Positions 8,041 through 18,503 are shown, counted from the stretch's first letter. The stretch: DNA of 64,000 nucleotides from Streptomyces sp. 71268 (GCF_029392895.1 NZ_CP114200.1:2263001-2327000), one strand, 5' to 3'. The notes: generated from the letters alone by a model not told the origin. Translations and numbers: made by a program.

Positions 8041-9810
8041 TCACTTGACGACGCCCAGCGCCTGGTAGTCGTAGCGGCCGTTGAAGGCGTCGGCCGTGTA
8101 GACGTTGGTGAGCCGGCTGCTGCGCCAGATGACGTTCTTCTCGAACACGAACGGCAGGTAGACGGCGTGCTCCGAGACCATCTTGTTCATCTCGGTGTAG
8201 ATCTTCGCCGCCTTGTCCTCGTCCAGCTCGGACTGCGCCTGCGTGAACTTGGCGTCGATCTTGGGGTCGTTGAGCATGCTGTAGTTGTTGTTGCCGTTGT
8301 CCAGGATGTACTTGCTGTGGACGAGCGGCTGCGAGAAGCCCTGGCCGGTCGGGAAGTCCGGGCCCCAGCCCATGATGATGATCCCGAAGTTGTGCTTCTT
8401 GACGTACGCCGGGTTGCCGATGATGCCGGCGGTCATCGAGCCGTCGTACTGCTCGATCTCGGCCTGGATGCCGATCTTCTTCAGCGACGCCTGGAGCGAC
8501 TCGGCGGTGGCGACCTCGACCGGCTTGTTGTTACGCACCGCGATGGTGGTCTTGAAGCCGTTCGGGTGACCGCACTTCTTCAAGGCTTCCTTGGCCTTGG
8601 CGGTGTTCGGGGCGCCGCCGTTCTCCAGCGCGCCGTACGGGTCGTACTTCGGGTCCGAACCCTTGACGACCGGCGGCAGCATGTTGGTGGCGATGTCACC
8701 ACCGGCCTGCGGGCCACCGCGGGCGGTCTGCAGCGACTGCTTGTCGGCACCGTAGATGACGGCCTTGCGGCACTCGAGCTTGTCGAACGGCTTGACCGTC
8801 TGCGGGAAGACCGCGTACCGGATGAACCCGGTCATCGGGTTGTCGAGGTTGCCCTTGTGCTTGCGCAGGGCCTCCACGCGGCCGGCCTGGCCGATGCCCG
8901 TCGCGTTCAGGTCGATGTCGTAGTCGCCCTTGATGAGGCGCTTGTCCATCTCATCGGAGTTGGTGATGAGCGTCAGGGTGATCTTGTCCGGAAGGGCCTT
9001 GCGGACGGGGTCCGAGGACTTCTTCCAGTTGGGGTTGCGGGTCAGCACCATGGACTTCTTGGGCTCGTACGAGACCCACTGGTACGGGCCCGAGGAGAAC
9101 GGCTTCTGGCCGTAGCGCGAGCCGGTGTCCTTGTCCTGGCGGGCCGGGGAGGCGGCGGGCATGGCCAGCATCTGCTCGAAGTCGCCGTTGGGCTTGGGCA
9201 ACTTGAAGACGATGGTCTTGTCGTCCGGCGTCTCGATGGCCTTCAGGCCCAGCTTCTCCGGGTGCTTGTCCTTGTACGGGCCCTTGTACTCGCCCTTGGG
9301 GTCGAGCGTGTCCTTGAGGTAGATCGGGCCGCCGGACAGCACGTCCTGGGCCCAGATCCGCTCGATGCCGTACTTGATGTCCTTGGACGTGATCGGCTTG
9401 CCGTCCTGCCAGGTCACGTCGGGCCGCAGGGTGTACTCGTACCGCTTGCCGCCCTCACTGATCTTGGCCGCGGCGGTGGCCAGGTCCGGCACCAGTTCCT
9501 GGCTCTCCTTGCCGGGGGCCGGCTTGTAGGTGATCAGCTGGCGGGTGTAGTAGCGGGCGTAGTCCCAGACGAAGCCGTAGTAGCCGCGCTGCGGGTCCCA
9601 GGAGTCGGCGTCCTGGGTCCCGATGAACTTGAGGGTGCCGCCCTTCTTGTCCGACGGGTTGGCGATCTTGTTCTGGGCGGCGTTGAAGCCCGGGCCACTG
9701 CCCTCGCTCTTCTTGCCACCGCCCCCGCAGCCGGCGGTGGTCAACAGAGCCGCGACGACGACGGCCGACCCCGCGACCAGTCTGCGCTTCGATGTGCGAT
9801 GGGTTGTCAC
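8041..9810 (-). CDS. Peptide ABC transporter substrate-binding lipoprotein (OppA/DppA type, SBP family 5)
   Basis: A 589-residue exported lipoprotein. The signal peptide ends at Cys28 (lipobox TTAGC) and is followed by a Gly/Lys/Ser linker. The SBP-5 body includes LVPDLATAAAKISEGGKRYEYTL-like sequence and a typical C-terminal lobe (MGWGPDFPTGQGF). It captures peptides outside the membrane for the two permeases. The GTG at 9810 has GGAGG upstream at good spacing and begins the basic n-region (THRTSKRR). It is the second gene of the operon. The ligand is not predictable. Confidence 0.92.
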   Translation of the reverse strand: MTTHRTSKRRLVAGSAVVVAALLTTAGCGGGGKKSEGSGPGFNAAQNKIANPSDKKGGTLKFIGTQDADSWDPQRGYYGFVWDYARYYTRQLITYKPAPGKESQELVPDLATAAAKISEGGKRYEYTLRPDVTWQDGKPITSKDIKYGIERIWAQDVLSGGPIYLKDTLDPKGEYKGPYKDKHPEKLGLKAIETPDDKTIVFKLPKPNGDFEQMLAMPAASPARQDKDTGSRYGQKPFSSGPYQWVSYEPKKSMVLTRNPNWKKSSDPVRKALPDKITLTLITNSDEMDKRLIKGDYDIDLNATGIGQAGRVEALRKHKGNLDNPMTGFIRYAVFPQTVKPFDKLECRKAVIYGADKQSLQTARGGPQAGGDIATNMLPPVVKGSDPKYDPYGALENGGAPNTAKAKEALKKCGHPNGFKTTIAVRNNKPVEVATAESLQASLKKIGIQAEIEQYDGSMTAGIIGNPAYVKKHNFGIIIMGWGPDFPTGQGFSQPLVHSKYILDNGNNNYSMLNDPKIDAKFTQAQSELDEDKAAKIYTEMNKMVSEHAVYLPFVFEKNVIWRSSRLTNVYTADAFNGRYDYQALGVVK

Positions 9811-9899
9811 GATCTCGCAACCTCCGTGGTGGTGACGTTTCTTTGGCTTGCGTGGTGGGACTGCCGGCGGAGCGGCGTGGGACTGCTGGGGTGTTGGGG

Positions 9900-10907
9900 T
9901 CAGCGGTTCCCCTTGGGGTCGAGGGCGTCTCGGACGCCGTCGCCGAGGAGGTTGAAGGCCAGCACGGTCACGAAGATGGCCAACCCGGGGAAGATCAGGA
10001 ACATGGGCGCGATCTCGTACGTGCGCACCGCCGTCGACAGCATCTGTCCCCACGAGGCGGTGGGCGGCTTGACGCCCGCGCCCAGGAAGCTCAGCGCGGC
10101 CTCGGTGAGGATGTTGGTCGGGATCATCAGGGTCATGTAGACCGTGATCGGCGCGACCAGGTTGGGCAGCAGTTCCCGGAAGAGGATGTAGCGGCGGCCG
10201 GCACCGAGGCTCTGCGCCGCCTCCACGTACTCGCGCTCGCGCAGCGACAGCGTCTGGCCACGCACGATGCGTCCCACGTAGGGCCAGCCGAAGAAGCCGA
10301 TCACCACGATCAGCACGCCCATGCGGACGCCCGAACCGCTCAGCCCCCACAGCTCGCTGGGCACCACCGAGACCAGCGCCAGGATGAACAGGAGCTGCGG
10401 GAAGGCGAGCAGCAGGTCCATGGTGCGGCTGATGATCGCGTCGACGACGCCGCCGAAGTAGCCGGCGATGATGCCGAAGACGGTGCCGAGCAGGACGGCG
10501 AATATCGCCGAGAGGAAGGCCACGATCAGCGAGATGCGGGTGCCGTAGACCACCCGGCTGAAGGTGTCGCGGCCGTTGGTCGGTTCGACGCCGAACAGGA
10601 AGTCCTTGCTGATGCCGCCCCAGTCGCCCACCGGTTGGCCACCGCCGAAGGCGTCGATCGTCTCCGGGCCGTCGTGGAACTCGTTGGGCGGGTGGCCGAA
10701 CCAACTGACGATCAGCGGGGCGAAGATCGCCACGAGGATCAGGAACAGCACGACGCCGCCACCGACGAACGCCAGCTTGTCCCGTTTCAGTCGCACCCAG
10801 GCGATCTGGGCGGGCGAACGGCCCGCGATCTCCTTGGCCGGGGCGTCGGCCGCGACGTCGACAGCCGCGGTCTCGGCCGCGCTCGTGTCGTGCAGTGGTG
10901 CCGTCAT
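9900..10907 (-). CDS. Peptide ABC transporter permease (OppC/DppC type)
   Basis: A 335-residue permease. The N-terminal OppC region (IAWVRLKRDKLAFVGGGVVL) carries the first helix, followed by an extracytoplasmic loop with the usual YGTRISLIVAF motif region, and an EAA loop (REREYVEAAQSLGAGRRYIL). It is the first gene of the importer operon; the binding-protein gene starts 89 bases downstream. The order (OppC, binding protein, OppB, OppD, OppF) differs from the common A-B-C-D-F order. Confidence 0.93.
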   Translation of the reverse strand: MTAPLHDTSAAETAAVDVAADAPAKEIAGRSPAQIAWVRLKRDKLAFVGGGVVLFLILVAIFAPLIVSWFGHPPNEFHDGPETIDAFGGGQPVGDWGGISKDFLFGVEPTNGRDTFSRVVYGTRISLIVAFLSAIFAVLLGTVFGIIAGYFGGVVDAIISRTMDLLLAFPQLLFILALVSVVPSELWGLSGSGVRMGVLIVVIGFFGWPYVGRIVRGQTLSLREREYVEAAQSLGAGRRYILFRELLPNLVAPITVYMTLMIPTNILTEAALSFLGAGVKPPTASWGQMLSTAVRTYEIAPMFLIFPGLAIFVTVLAFNLLGDGVRDALDPKGNR

Positions 10908-11871
10908 CGTGGTGGGGACCCCTCTCGGCCGGGTGGTGACCGGCCCACGACCGCCGCTGTAGCGGCTGGTTCACATCAGTTGGAGCGAAAGCCGATGGAG
11001 CAAAAGCTGCTGAGCTGGTGCAAATGGACTGAACTTGGCGTGCGGGTACCGCTGATGGTGCGAGAGCTGCGAAGCGAGATCCGCCCTCGTGGCCCTGAGT
11101 ACGGCCAAGCGCGAGAACGTTGGCACGGGCTCGGCGCGAAGAGTGCGGACGGACCGGGAAGTTCACCCGCGGCGCGTCACCCGTTCGGGTCGTGTGACGC
11201 GCCACACGTCCCTTGGAGCGGGAGTCTTCAACGCTGCCGCGATCACCCGCCAGACCTCATCGGTAATGGATGCGCAACTGTGATGTGGCCAGGAAGGTTC
11301 CGTTATCCGAACAGTGGAGCCGGATGAGCGGGGCGCAGTCGGCCGATTACCCACTCGCGAACAGGGGTTGTGGCCAGCGACGGCCGCCCGCGCCAGGCGG
11401 AGGGACAAACTCCCTGGTGCGCCCCTGACGCACCGGCCGGGATTGGCGCGTTCCCGCCACCATGGCGGGTCCCCGCGAGGGGCCGCGACGGGAGGCCGCG
11501 GGCAACGGCGGGGCAACACGCGGTGTGCGCCGGGGCACCACCCGGGGCCCAGCGGGGCATCGCGCGGGGTGCGACGGGGCGCTGGGCAGGGTGCGACGGG
11601 GCGCTGGGCGGGGTGCGGCATATCGGGTGAACGCCGCGTCTCCGGCAGGGAGTGCGTACCGGGCATGCGTCCCGGGCGAGCGGCGCCGGCGCGCCAGCGG
11701 GCAGGCGGGCGGCCCGAGTTCGGGCCGGCGGCGCCCGCCGCAAGCCCCGGACCGGGAGCTACGGGCGTGGGCTACGGGCGCGGGCGCGTGTGGGGGCTAC
11801 GGGCGCGGGCGCGTGTGGGGGCTACGGGCGTGGGCGCGTGTGGGGCTGTGAGCCGGGGCGGCCGGGGGCGC
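10908..11871. other. Gene-free spacer upstream of the peptide importer
   Basis: No credible gene is seen in these ~960 bases. The left part (10.95-11.3 kb) is less GC-rich and should hold the importer promoter, read leftwards. The right part (11.35-11.85 kb) is low complexity: a 22-base unit repeats around 11568-11612, followed by a perfect 3 x 25-bp array. Confidence 0.6.
11770..11844. repeat. Three tandem 25-bp repeats
   Basis: Units 11770-11794, 11795-11819 and 11820-11844 share a GGCTACGGGCG core; the third differs by one base. A partial unit precedes at about 11757. The array ends 27 bases before the stop of the first SseB-like gene. Confidence 0.9.
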
Positions 11872-12711
11872 TCAGTACGGCTGGGGTTGCGGCGGGTAGC
11901 CGTATCCGGCCGTGGGCGCGGGCGCGGGTCCGTAGAGGTCGCGGTCGAAGAAGGGGCGGCTGTTGGCCTGCATCCACATCGCCACCGGGTCGTACGCGTC
12001 GGCCATCGCGACCGTGGAGACCGGCAGCCCGTCGGGCACCACCCCGATGGCCTGACGCATCATCAACCGTACGGATTCCACGGCCTGTTGGCTCGTGTCG
12101 TACAGCTCAAGGCCGATGGCCAGGTACGGGCTGCCGAGCGCCGGCTGTACCCAGGCGCGGCGCAGCGAGCGCACCGCGGGCGTGCGGTGCGCGTGCTGCC
12201 CGAGCAGGGCGTAGAACTGGTGCATCTCCACCGTGGGTTCGCTCAGCCGCAGCGGCCCCGCGGGCAGTCGGTCCAGGCCCCCCGCCACGCGCCGCAGGTC
12301 GGCCCAGGGGACGCCGACGCCGCCGCCGGGGGCGTGCGGGTTGAGCCACAGGCCCCAGCGCTCGGGGAAGAGCGCGGCGGCGACCTGCCGGCCGGTGACC
12401 ACCTCGTGGGAGCGGTGCCAGCCGCTGGCGGCCAGCTCGTGCGCGGAGGTCACGCACGGCGCGTAGCCGAGGCCGTCGATGTCCATGTTTCCGTACTGGG
12501 CGTCGGGTGATCCCGGCTGGCCGTGCCACAGGAGCATCCACACCTGGCCCTCGACGAGGGCGTGCAGGAGGCGCTCGTACGCGTCGAAGCGCCCTGGGGA
12601 GACCTGCCCCAGCGCCTCCTCGACCTGCCCGGCGGGCACACCCGCCCCGCCTCGCCCGCCACCGCCGAGATACGAGTCGCTGCGCACCCCCCTGTCCGCG
12701 CCCGCGCTCAC
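11872..12711 (-). CDS. SseB-like protein (enhanced serine sensitivity family)
   Basis: A 279-residue protein resembling SseB, which in E. coli raises serine sensitivity when overproduced. The SseB N-terminal region spans about residues 35-135. The C-terminal domain includes HQFYALLGQHAHRTPAVRSL and ends with VAMWMQANSRPFFDRD, also found at the end of the neighbouring paralogue. The tail is Pro/Gly/Tyr-rich. Cytoplasmic. The paralogue starts 104 bases upstream in the same direction. Biochemical function is unknown; proximity to the glycine/serine operon is suggestive. Confidence 0.85.
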   Translation of the reverse strand: MSAGADRGVRSDSYLGGGGRGGAGVPAGQVEEALGQVSPGRFDAYERLLHALVEGQVWMLLWHGQPGSPDAQYGNMDIDGLGYAPCVTSAHELAASGWHRSHEVVTGRQVAAALFPERWGLWLNPHAPGGGVGVPWADLRRVAGGLDRLPAGPLRLSEPTVEMHQFYALLGQHAHRTPAVRSLRRAWVQPALGSPYLAIGLELYDTSQQAVESVRLMMRQAIGVVPDGLPVSTVAMADAYDPVAMWMQANSRPFFDRDLYGPAPAPTAGYGYPPQPQPY

Positions 12712-12814
12712 CTGGTTACGCCCCTTCTGTCGGCCGATGTCCGGGGCGTCGTCGCACGCCCCGCCCGGTCATCCAACCAGCTTACGAGTCCCCCTCGACA
12801 GCTCCCGCACGACG

Positions 12815-13615
12815 TCACACGTCCCGGTCGAAGAACGGTCGCACCCGCCCCAGCATCCAGTCCGCCACCGGGTCCTGGGCGATGTCCAGCAGGACGAGCT
12901 GTACCGGCCAGGCCACCGGGACCGCGCCGAGCGCCCGGCCGAGCGCGTCCAGCACCAGGGCGCGCGCCTGCGGGTCGGGCCGGTCCACCTCGACGCCGAC
13001 GAACAGGGCCGGGGGCTGGCCCTCGACGCTGGCCAGGGCCCGGCGCGCGGTCCGCACGCCGGGCGTCGCCGTGAACTCGATGCCGGCCGCGGCCAGGAAG
13101 TCGACCGGCTCGTCTTGCCAGTCGGGCTCGTAGAGCAGCACCCGGCCGCCCGACGCGGCCCCGTCCAGGGGGGTGCGGCCGGCGCGGCACAGTTCGGCGA
13201 CGGCGGGCGTCGGGAGCGGGACGCCGACCGCGCCGCCCGGGTTCACGACGATGCCCACCTGTGGGGGCAGCCCACGGGCGAACTCGACGGCCGGGGCGAC
13301 GGTGAAGGACATCTGGCCGCCGGTGAGCGCGTGGAACTGCGCCTCGGAGCTGAAGACCGGGGTGAAGGCGGCGCCGTCCAGTTCGATGGTGGCGAGGTCC
13401 AACTCGGTGCTGTCCGGGCCACCGCCGCGCGGCAGCGGCACCCATATCAGGCTGCGCCCGAGTACCTCGACGACGCGGGCGCCCGCGCCCGTCCGCTGTT
13501 GTCCGTCCGGGCCCAGCGCGAGCGAGGCGGCCAGCACCTCTTCGAGCTCGTTGCACGGGAAACCGCCGACAGCCGGGGAGGTTTCGTGTCGCTCAGGGAT
13601 GCTCATCTCGTCCAA
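12815..13615 (-). CDS. SseB-like protein, second copy
   Basis: A 266-residue paralogue of the downstream gene. Its N-terminus (CNELEEVLAASLALG) begins the SseB N-domain, and it ends with VADWMLGRVRPFFDRDV, matching the VAMWMQANSRPFFDRD end of its neighbour. Two methionines (MDEM) are possible starts three codons apart; 13615 is given. No signal peptide or membrane segment. The two genes look like an old tandem duplication kept as a pair. Confidence 0.85.
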   Translation of the reverse strand: MDEMSIPERHETSPAVGGFPCNELEEVLAASLALGPDGQQRTGAGARVVEVLGRSLIWVPLPRGGGPDSTELDLATIELDGAAFTPVFSSEAQFHALTGGQMSFTVAPAVEFARGLPPQVGIVVNPGGAVGVPLPTPAVAELCRAGRTPLDGAASGGRVLLYEPDWQDEPVDFLAAAGIEFTATPGVRTARRALASVEGQPPALFVGVEVDRPDPQARALVLDALGRALGAVPVAWPVQLVLLDIAQDPVADWMLGRVRPFFDRDV

Positions 13616-13936
13616 CCACCGTCTCGTCCGACCTGCCTACGCACCCTAACGGCTGCACCCGCCCCCGCTCCCGCGGGCCACCGCCCGCCCGGGCGCACGG
13701 CACCCTTCGCGGGCGCCTGCCCACCGGGTCCCGCGCCGGCACGCGGCGCGGGCGCGGGAGCCGCCGGCGCCCCGTCGGGCGCGTGGGGTGCCCCGCGTAC
13801 AGACAGACGCGCGGGGCGCCGCGTACGGGTGCACGGAGGTGGCGCCCCGTCGTGTCCCGTTGCATCTCGGGGCGCCCCGTACCCGGCGCGCCGGGCCGCC
13901 CTCGCCGCGCGGGCGCGAGCGCGGGCGGCTACGGGT

Positions 13937-15043
13937 CTAGTCGAACCCGATGTCGGCCAGCGCCCCGGCCGCCGCGCGGTCCAGCAGGACCGCCGACGCG
14001 CAGCCGGCCGGCGGGGCTCCCGCGAGCGCCTCCGCGCGCAGCCGACCGACCGCGGCGCGGTGGCGGCCGAAGGCGTACGGGGAGACCCCACGGCCCCGCG
14101 CCGCCTGCCCGGCCAGGGCCACGCCCGGCGGCACGTCCAGCAGGACCAGGTGGAGGGCGACGCCGCGACGCCGCGCGCAGCGGGCCAGCCAGCGGCGTAC
14201 CCACGGCATGGTGCCGCAGTCGTGGACGACGACGCTGTCGCCGGAGCGCACGGCCCGGCGCAACCCCGCGTAGTGCGCCAGGCGCACCAGCGGTCGGTAG
14301 GCGGAGTAGGCCAGCCACGGTGGCATCCGGCGTTCCCAGCGGTCCCTGGCGTCCTGCGAGTCGACCCGCCGCACCGGCCGGCCCTGCGCGTCACGGGCCG
14401 GCACCACCCGGCGGATCAGGGTGCTCTTCCCGCTGCCGGGCAGCCCGGAGACGACGACCAGGTCACCGGCGACGTAGCGCAGCTCGCGCACCCGGGCCGG
14501 CGGGGCGGCTGCCACGGCTGCCGTGGGCGGGGCTGACGGGGTCGGCGGGGCTGACGGAGCCGTCGGGACGGCCGGGACCGGCGGTCGCGGTGGGGCGCCG
14601 GCGGCGCGCGCCCGTGGGAGGTGGCCGCCGCCGTCGGGCACGCGCGGGCCCTGGTCACCGGCGGACTCCGGGGGCGTGGGGCTACTGGCGGGCTCCTCGC
14701 CGGGCGGGCCCCCGGCGCGCCGTTCGCCGACGCCGGGGTCGGCCGAGAGGCGCTCGCCCGAGGGGCCGTCAGCCGTGGAGTGGTCGGCAGTGGAGCGGTC
14801 AGCCGTGGAGCGGTCGGCCGTGGAGCGGTCGGCTAAGTCCGTCAGCGTCGCGCCGGGCTGCGTGCGGGCCCGGTCCGCCGGCTGGGCGTGGGCCCGGCCG
14901 CCGGCGCGCAGGTCGCGGACCCGGGGGCCGCGGCCCGGCCGCACCAGTTCCCCGGCCGCCCGCGCCCGCTGCCGCGACGGCGCGGCTGGCGCGGTCACTG
15001 GAGGTGTTCGTGACTGTCCCGCCTGCGTGCCCTGACCCTGCAA
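13937..15043 (-). CDS. P-loop ATPase/kinase-like protein with long disordered N-terminus
   Basis: A 368-residue protein. The first ~190 residues are Pro/Ala/Arg-rich and contain four DRSTA-type pentapeptide repeats. The C-terminal half is a P-loop domain with Walker A GLPGSGKST, a DSQDARDRW segment, and VVVHDCGTMPWVRRWLAR before a strand LHLVLLDVPP; this resembles AAA/zeta-toxin-like kinases. The TTG at 15043 has GGAGG about nine bases upstream and is the best start. It diverges from the glycine riboswitch operon. Substrate unknown. Confidence 0.75.
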   Translation of the reverse strand: MQGQGTQAGQSRTPPVTAPAAPSRQRARAAGELVRPGRGPRVRDLRAGGRAHAQPADRARTQPGATLTDLADRSTADRSTADRSTADHSTADGPSGERLSADPGVGERRAGGPPGEEPASSPTPPESAGDQGPRVPDGGGHLPRARAAGAPPRPPVPAVPTAPSAPPTPSAPPTAAVAAAPPARVRELRYVAGDLVVVSGLPGSGKSTLIRRVVPARDAQGRPVRRVDSQDARDRWERRMPPWLAYSAYRPLVRLAHYAGLRRAVRSGDSVVVHDCGTMPWVRRWLARCARRRGVALHLVLLDVPPGVALAGQAARGRGVSPYAFGRHRAAVGRLRAEALAGAPPAGCASAVLLDRAAAGALADIGFD

Positions 15044-15213
15044 CGTGATCGTCCTCCCCGAGCATGACGGCGGCGGTCACCACGGTCCGTATCCACCGAG
15101 TGTAAAGAAGAGGTAATACGCCCCACCGGAGATTTGGGTGCCGGACCGGGGGTCCATCGCTCGCCTGTCCGTGTCATGATGTGCGCGCAACTGCATACTG
15201 GCCGCTTGAATCC

Positions 15214-15440
15214 ATGCGGGAGAGTTCCCGGACCAGCGATGATCTGCTCGATCAGCCGCCCGGGACGCCGAAGGAGCAAGTCCTCCCTTGAATCTCTCAG
15301 GCCCCGATACCGCGTGGATGAGGCAGATCTGAAAAGCGAGCCGTTCGCGCGGCTCCACCCAAGGTGCAAGCCTGCCCCGCTCCGCGGGGGGTCAAGGCGA
15401 ACCTCTCAGGTTCCGATGACAGATGGGGAGGATGTCCTCG
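15214..15440 (+). promoter_or_regulatory. Tandem glycine riboswitch
   Basis: Two glycine aptamers lie in series in the leader of gcvT. The first (about 15214-15325) has the GGGAGAGTTCC stem, GCCGAAGGAGCAAG and AATCTCTCAGGC. The second (to about 15440) has AAGGTGCAAGCC, AAGGCGAACCTCTCAGG and GATGACAGATGGGGAGG. They are joined by a short linker with GAAAAGCGAG. Known: glycine binding raises expression of glycine-cleavage genes. The gcvT start follows at 15474. Confidence 0.93.
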
Positions 15441-15473
15441 CCAGCCCTGCCCACCCCCTGGGAGTCCGCACCG

Positions 15474-16610
15474 ATGAGCAGCCTGCCCGATTCTCCGCGC
15501 CGCACCGCCCTCGACGCGACCCATCGCGCGCTCGGCGCCACCATGACCGACTTCGCGGGCTGGGACATGCCGCTGCGGTACGGCAGTGAGCGCGAGGAGC
15601 ACGTCGCCGTCCGCACCCGCGCCGGCCTGTTCGACCTCTCCCACATGGGCGAGATCACGCTGACCGGCCCGCAGGCCGCCGAGGCGCTCGACTTCGCCCT
15701 CGTCGGCAACCTGTCCTCGGTGGCCGTCGGCCGCGCCCGCTACACCATGATCTGCGACGCCGACGGCGGCATCCTGGACGACCTGATCGTCTACCGGCTG
15801 GCCGACCAGACGTACCTGGTGGTGGCCAACGCCTCCAACGCGCAGACCGTGCTGGACGCGCTGACCGAGCGCGCCGCCGGCTTCGACGCCGCCGTCCGGG
15901 ACGACCGCGACGCGTACGCGCTGCTCGCCGTCCAGGGCCCCGAGTCCCCCGGCATTCTGAAGTCGCTGACCGACGCCGACCTGGACGGGCTCAAGTACTA
16001 CGCGGGCCTGCCCGGCACCGTCGCCGGCGTCCAGGCGCTGATCGCCCGTACCGGGTACACCGGTGAGGACGGTTTCGAGCTGTTCGTCGCCCCGGGCGAC
16101 GCCGAGACCCTGTGGCAGGCGCTGACCGAGGCCGGCGCGCCGGTCGGGCTGATCCCGTGCGGGCTCTCCTGCCGCGACACGCTGCGCCTTGAGGCGGGCA
16201 TGCCGCTGTACGGCAACGAGCTGACCACCGCGACCACGCCCTTCGACGCCGGGCTCGGCCGCGTGGTGAAGTTCGAGAAGACGACCAACGGTGGCCGCTT
16301 CGTCGGCCGCGAGCCGTTGGAGGGGGCGGCCAAGCGGGCCGCCGAGGCCCCGCCGCGCAAGCTGGTCGGGCTGGTCGCCACGGGCCGTCGGGTGCCGCGC
16401 GCCGGGTTCTCCGTCGTGGCCGCCGACGGCACCGTGATCGGCGAGGTGACCTCCGGCGCCCCGTCGCCCACCCTCGGCAAGCCGATCGCCATGGCCTACG
16501 TGGACGCGGAGCACGCCGCTCCGGGCACCGAGGGCGTGGCCGTGGACATCCGTGGGACGCACGAGCCGTACGAGGTCGTCGCGCTCCCCTTCTACAAGCG
16601 CGAGCGCTAG
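15474..16610 (+). CDS. gcvT: Glycine cleavage system aminomethyltransferase (T protein)
   Basis: A 378-residue T protein. It takes the aminomethyl group from lipoyl-H protein, passes its methylene to tetrahydrofolate and releases ammonia. The folate-binding core is recognised by [12 protein letters not shown] near the start, [35 protein letters not shown] and the C-terminal barrel ending in [13 protein letters not shown]. The ATG at 15474 was chosen over in-frame codons inside the riboswitch because the conserved N-terminus begins there and GGGAG precedes it. It is the first gene of the riboswitch-controlled unit; no P protein or lipoamide dehydrogenase gene is in this window. Confidence 0.97.
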   Translation: MSSLPDSPRRTALDATHRALGATMTDFAGWDMPLRYGSEREEHVAVRTRAGLFDLSHMGEITLTGPQAAEALDFALVGNLSSVAVGRARYTMICDADGGILDDLIVYRLADQTYLVVANASNAQTVLDALTERAAGFDAAVRDDRDAYALLAVQGPESPGILKSLTDADLDGLKYYAGLPGTVAGVQALIARTGYTGEDGFELFVAPGDAETLWQALTEAGAPVGLIPCGLSCRDTLRLEAGMPLYGNELTTATTPFDAGLGRVVKFEKTTNGGRFVGREPLEGAAKRAAEAPPRKLVGLVATGRRVPRAGFSVVAADGTVIGEVTSGAPSPTLGKPIAMAYVDAEHAAPGTEGVAVDIRGTHEPYEVVALPFYKRER

Positions 16611-16740
16611 CCGCCGCCCCGGTCCCACCCGACCGAGGTGTCCGTTTGCTTTCCGTACGGCACCTCGGCGGCGTTTGTCCGTTCCATCGTTTTCCCGCCC
16701 CCTTGCACGACCACGCCATCGCGTACAGGAGAATCAGGTC

Positions 16741-17118
16741 ATGAGCAACCCCCAGCAGCTTCGCTACAGCAAGGAGCACGAGTGGCTGTCGGCCGCCGAG
16801 GACGGCGTGTCGACGGTCGGCATCACCGAGCACGCCGCGGGCGCGCTCGGCGATGTCGTCTTCGTCCAGCTCCCGGAGGTCGGCGCCGAGGTCACCGCGG
16901 GCGAACCCTGCGGTGAGCTGGAGTCGACCAAGTCGGTCAGCGACCTGTACGCGCCGGTAACCGGTGAGATCACCGAGGTCAACCAGGACGTCGTGGACGA
17001 CCCGTCGCTGGTGAACACGGCCCCCTTCGAGGGTGGCTGGCTGTTCAAGGTGAAGATTTCGGACGAGCCGGACGACCTGCTCTCCGCCGACGAGTACACG
17101 GCCTTCACCGAAAGCTGA
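16741..17118 (+). CDS. gcvH: Glycine cleavage system H protein
   Basis: A 125-residue lipoyl carrier that shuttles the aminomethyl intermediate between the P, T and L proteins. The lipoylation site is Lys64 in [12 protein letters not shown]. The N-terminal segment LRYSKEHEW and the [14 protein letters not shown] strand are standard. AGGAG lies about nine bases before the ATG at 16741. It lies 130 bases after gcvT and 41 before glyA. Confidence 0.97.
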   Translation: MSNPQQLRYSKEHEWLSAAEDGVSTVGITEHAAGALGDVVFVQLPEVGAEVTAGEPCGELESTKSVSDLYAPVTGEITEVNQDVVDDPSLVNTAPFEGGWLFKVKISDEPDDLLSADEYTAFTES

Positions 17119-17159
17119 GCACCTTTCCACGTGACCCTGACGCCTCTGATCTGATCGGG

Positions 17160-18425
17160 ATGCCGATGTCGACTTTCAACAGTTCCCTCCACGAGTTCGA
17201 CCCGGACGTCGCCGCCGCCGTCGACGCCGAGCTCCACCGCCAGCAGTCCACCCTGGAGATGATCGCGTCGGAGAACTTCGCTCCGGTCGCCGTCCTGGAG
17301 GCCCAGGGCACGGTCCTCACCAACAAGTACGCCGAGGGCTACCCGGGCCGCCGCTACTACGGCGGCTGCGAGCACGTGGACGTCATCGAGCGGATCGCCA
17401 TCGACCGCATCAAGGCGCTGTTCGGCGCCGAGGCGGCCAACGTGCAGCCGCACTCGGGCGCGCAGGCGAACGCCGCCGCGATGTTCGCGCTGCTCAAGCC
17501 CGGCGACACGATCATGGGCCTGAACCTCGCGCACGGTGGGCACCTGACCCACGGCATGAAGATCAACTTCTCCGGCAAGCTCTACAACGTGGTCGCCTAC
17601 CACGTGGACGAGCAGACCGGTCAGGTCGACATGGACGAGATCCAGCGGCTGGCCAAGGAGCACCGTCCGAAGCTGATCGTGGCCGGCTGGTCCGCGTACC
17701 CGCGCCAGCTCGACTTCGCGGCCTTCCGCCGGGTGGCCGACGAGGTCGGCGCGTACCTGATGGTGGACATGGCGCACTTCGCCGGCCTGGTCGCCGCGGG
17801 TCTGCACCCCTCGCCGGTGCCGCACGCGCACGTGGTGACCACCACCACGCACAAGACGCTCGGCGGCCCGCGCGGCGGCGTGATCCTGTCCACGGCCGAA
17901 CTCGCCAAGAAGATCAACTCGGCGGTCTTCCCCGGTCAGCAGGGTGGCCCGCTGGAGCACGTGATCGCGGCCAAGGCCGTCGCCTTCAAGATGGCGGCCT
18001 CGGAGGAGTTCAAGGAGCGCCAGCAGCGCACCCTTGAGGGCTCGCGCATCCTGGCCGAGCGGCTGACCCAGGCCGACGTGGCCGAGGCGGGCGTGGCCGT
18101 GCTGTCCGGCGGCACGGACGTGCACCTGGTCCTGGTGGACCTGCGCAACTCCGAGCTGGACGGCCAGCAGGCGGAGGACCGGCTGCACGAGGTCGGCATC
18201 ACCGTCAACCGCAACGCCATCCCGAACGACCCGCGCCCCCCGATGGTCACCTCGGGCCTGCGGATCGGCACCCCGGCGCTGGCCACCCGTGGCTTCACGA
18301 CCGAGGACTTCCGCGAGGTCGCCGACGTCATCGCGCAGGCGCTTAAGCCGGTCTACGACGCCGAGGCGCTGCGCGGTCGGGTGAGCGCGCTGGCCGCGAA
18401 GCACCCGCTGTACTCCACGCTGTAA
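17160..18425 (+). CDS. glyA: Serine hydroxymethyltransferase
   Basis: A 421-residue PLP enzyme converting glycine plus methylene-tetrahydrofolate to serine, and back. The PLP lysine is Lys232 in [14 protein letters not shown]. Other signatures are [22 protein letters not shown] and [10 protein letters not shown]. The ATG at 17160 is given; a second in-frame ATG lies two codons on. It uses the methylene-tetrahydrofolate made by gcvT/gcvH, so the operon turns two glycines into one serine. Confidence 0.97.
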   Translation: MPMSTFNSSLHEFDPDVAAAVDAELHRQQSTLEMIASENFAPVAVLEAQGTVLTNKYAEGYPGRRYYGGCEHVDVIERIAIDRIKALFGAEAANVQPHSGAQANAAAMFALLKPGDTIMGLNLAHGGHLTHGMKINFSGKLYNVVAYHVDEQTGQVDMDEIQRLAKEHRPKLIVAGWSAYPRQLDFAAFRRVADEVGAYLMVDMAHFAGLVAAGLHPSPVPHAHVVTTTTHKTLGGPRGGVILSTAELAKKINSAVFPGQQGGPLEHVIAAKAVAFKMAASEEFKERQQRTLEGSRILAERLTQADVAEAGVAVLSGGTDVHLVLVDLRNSELDGQQAEDRLHEVGITVNRNAIPNDPRPPMVTSGLRIGTPALATRGFTTEDFREVADVIAQALKPVYDAEALRGRVSALAAKHPLYSTL

Positions 18426-18480
18426 CCCCTCGGCTGGGCGCCTTTTCCGGGGCACCGCGCACACTGGTAGTGGGCCGGTG

Positions 18481-18503
18481 CCCCGTCCCGCGTCCGGACG
18501 GGG
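18481..18503. terminator. Hairpin in the 18426-18771 spacer between glyA and sdaA
   Basis: Arms 18481-18488 and 18496-18503 (CCCCGTCC/GGACGGGG) pair over 8 bp with a 7-base loop, 56 bases after the glyA stop. The rest of this 346-base spacer is C-rich and shows no gene. The hairpin may end or attenuate the gcv-glyA transcript, leaving sdaA with its own promoter in the second half of the spacer. Confidence 0.45.

Noticed and set aside
7144..10140. A 998-codon open frame on the plus strand
   Set aside because: It is antisense to the importer genes, which have clear family motifs on the minus strand.
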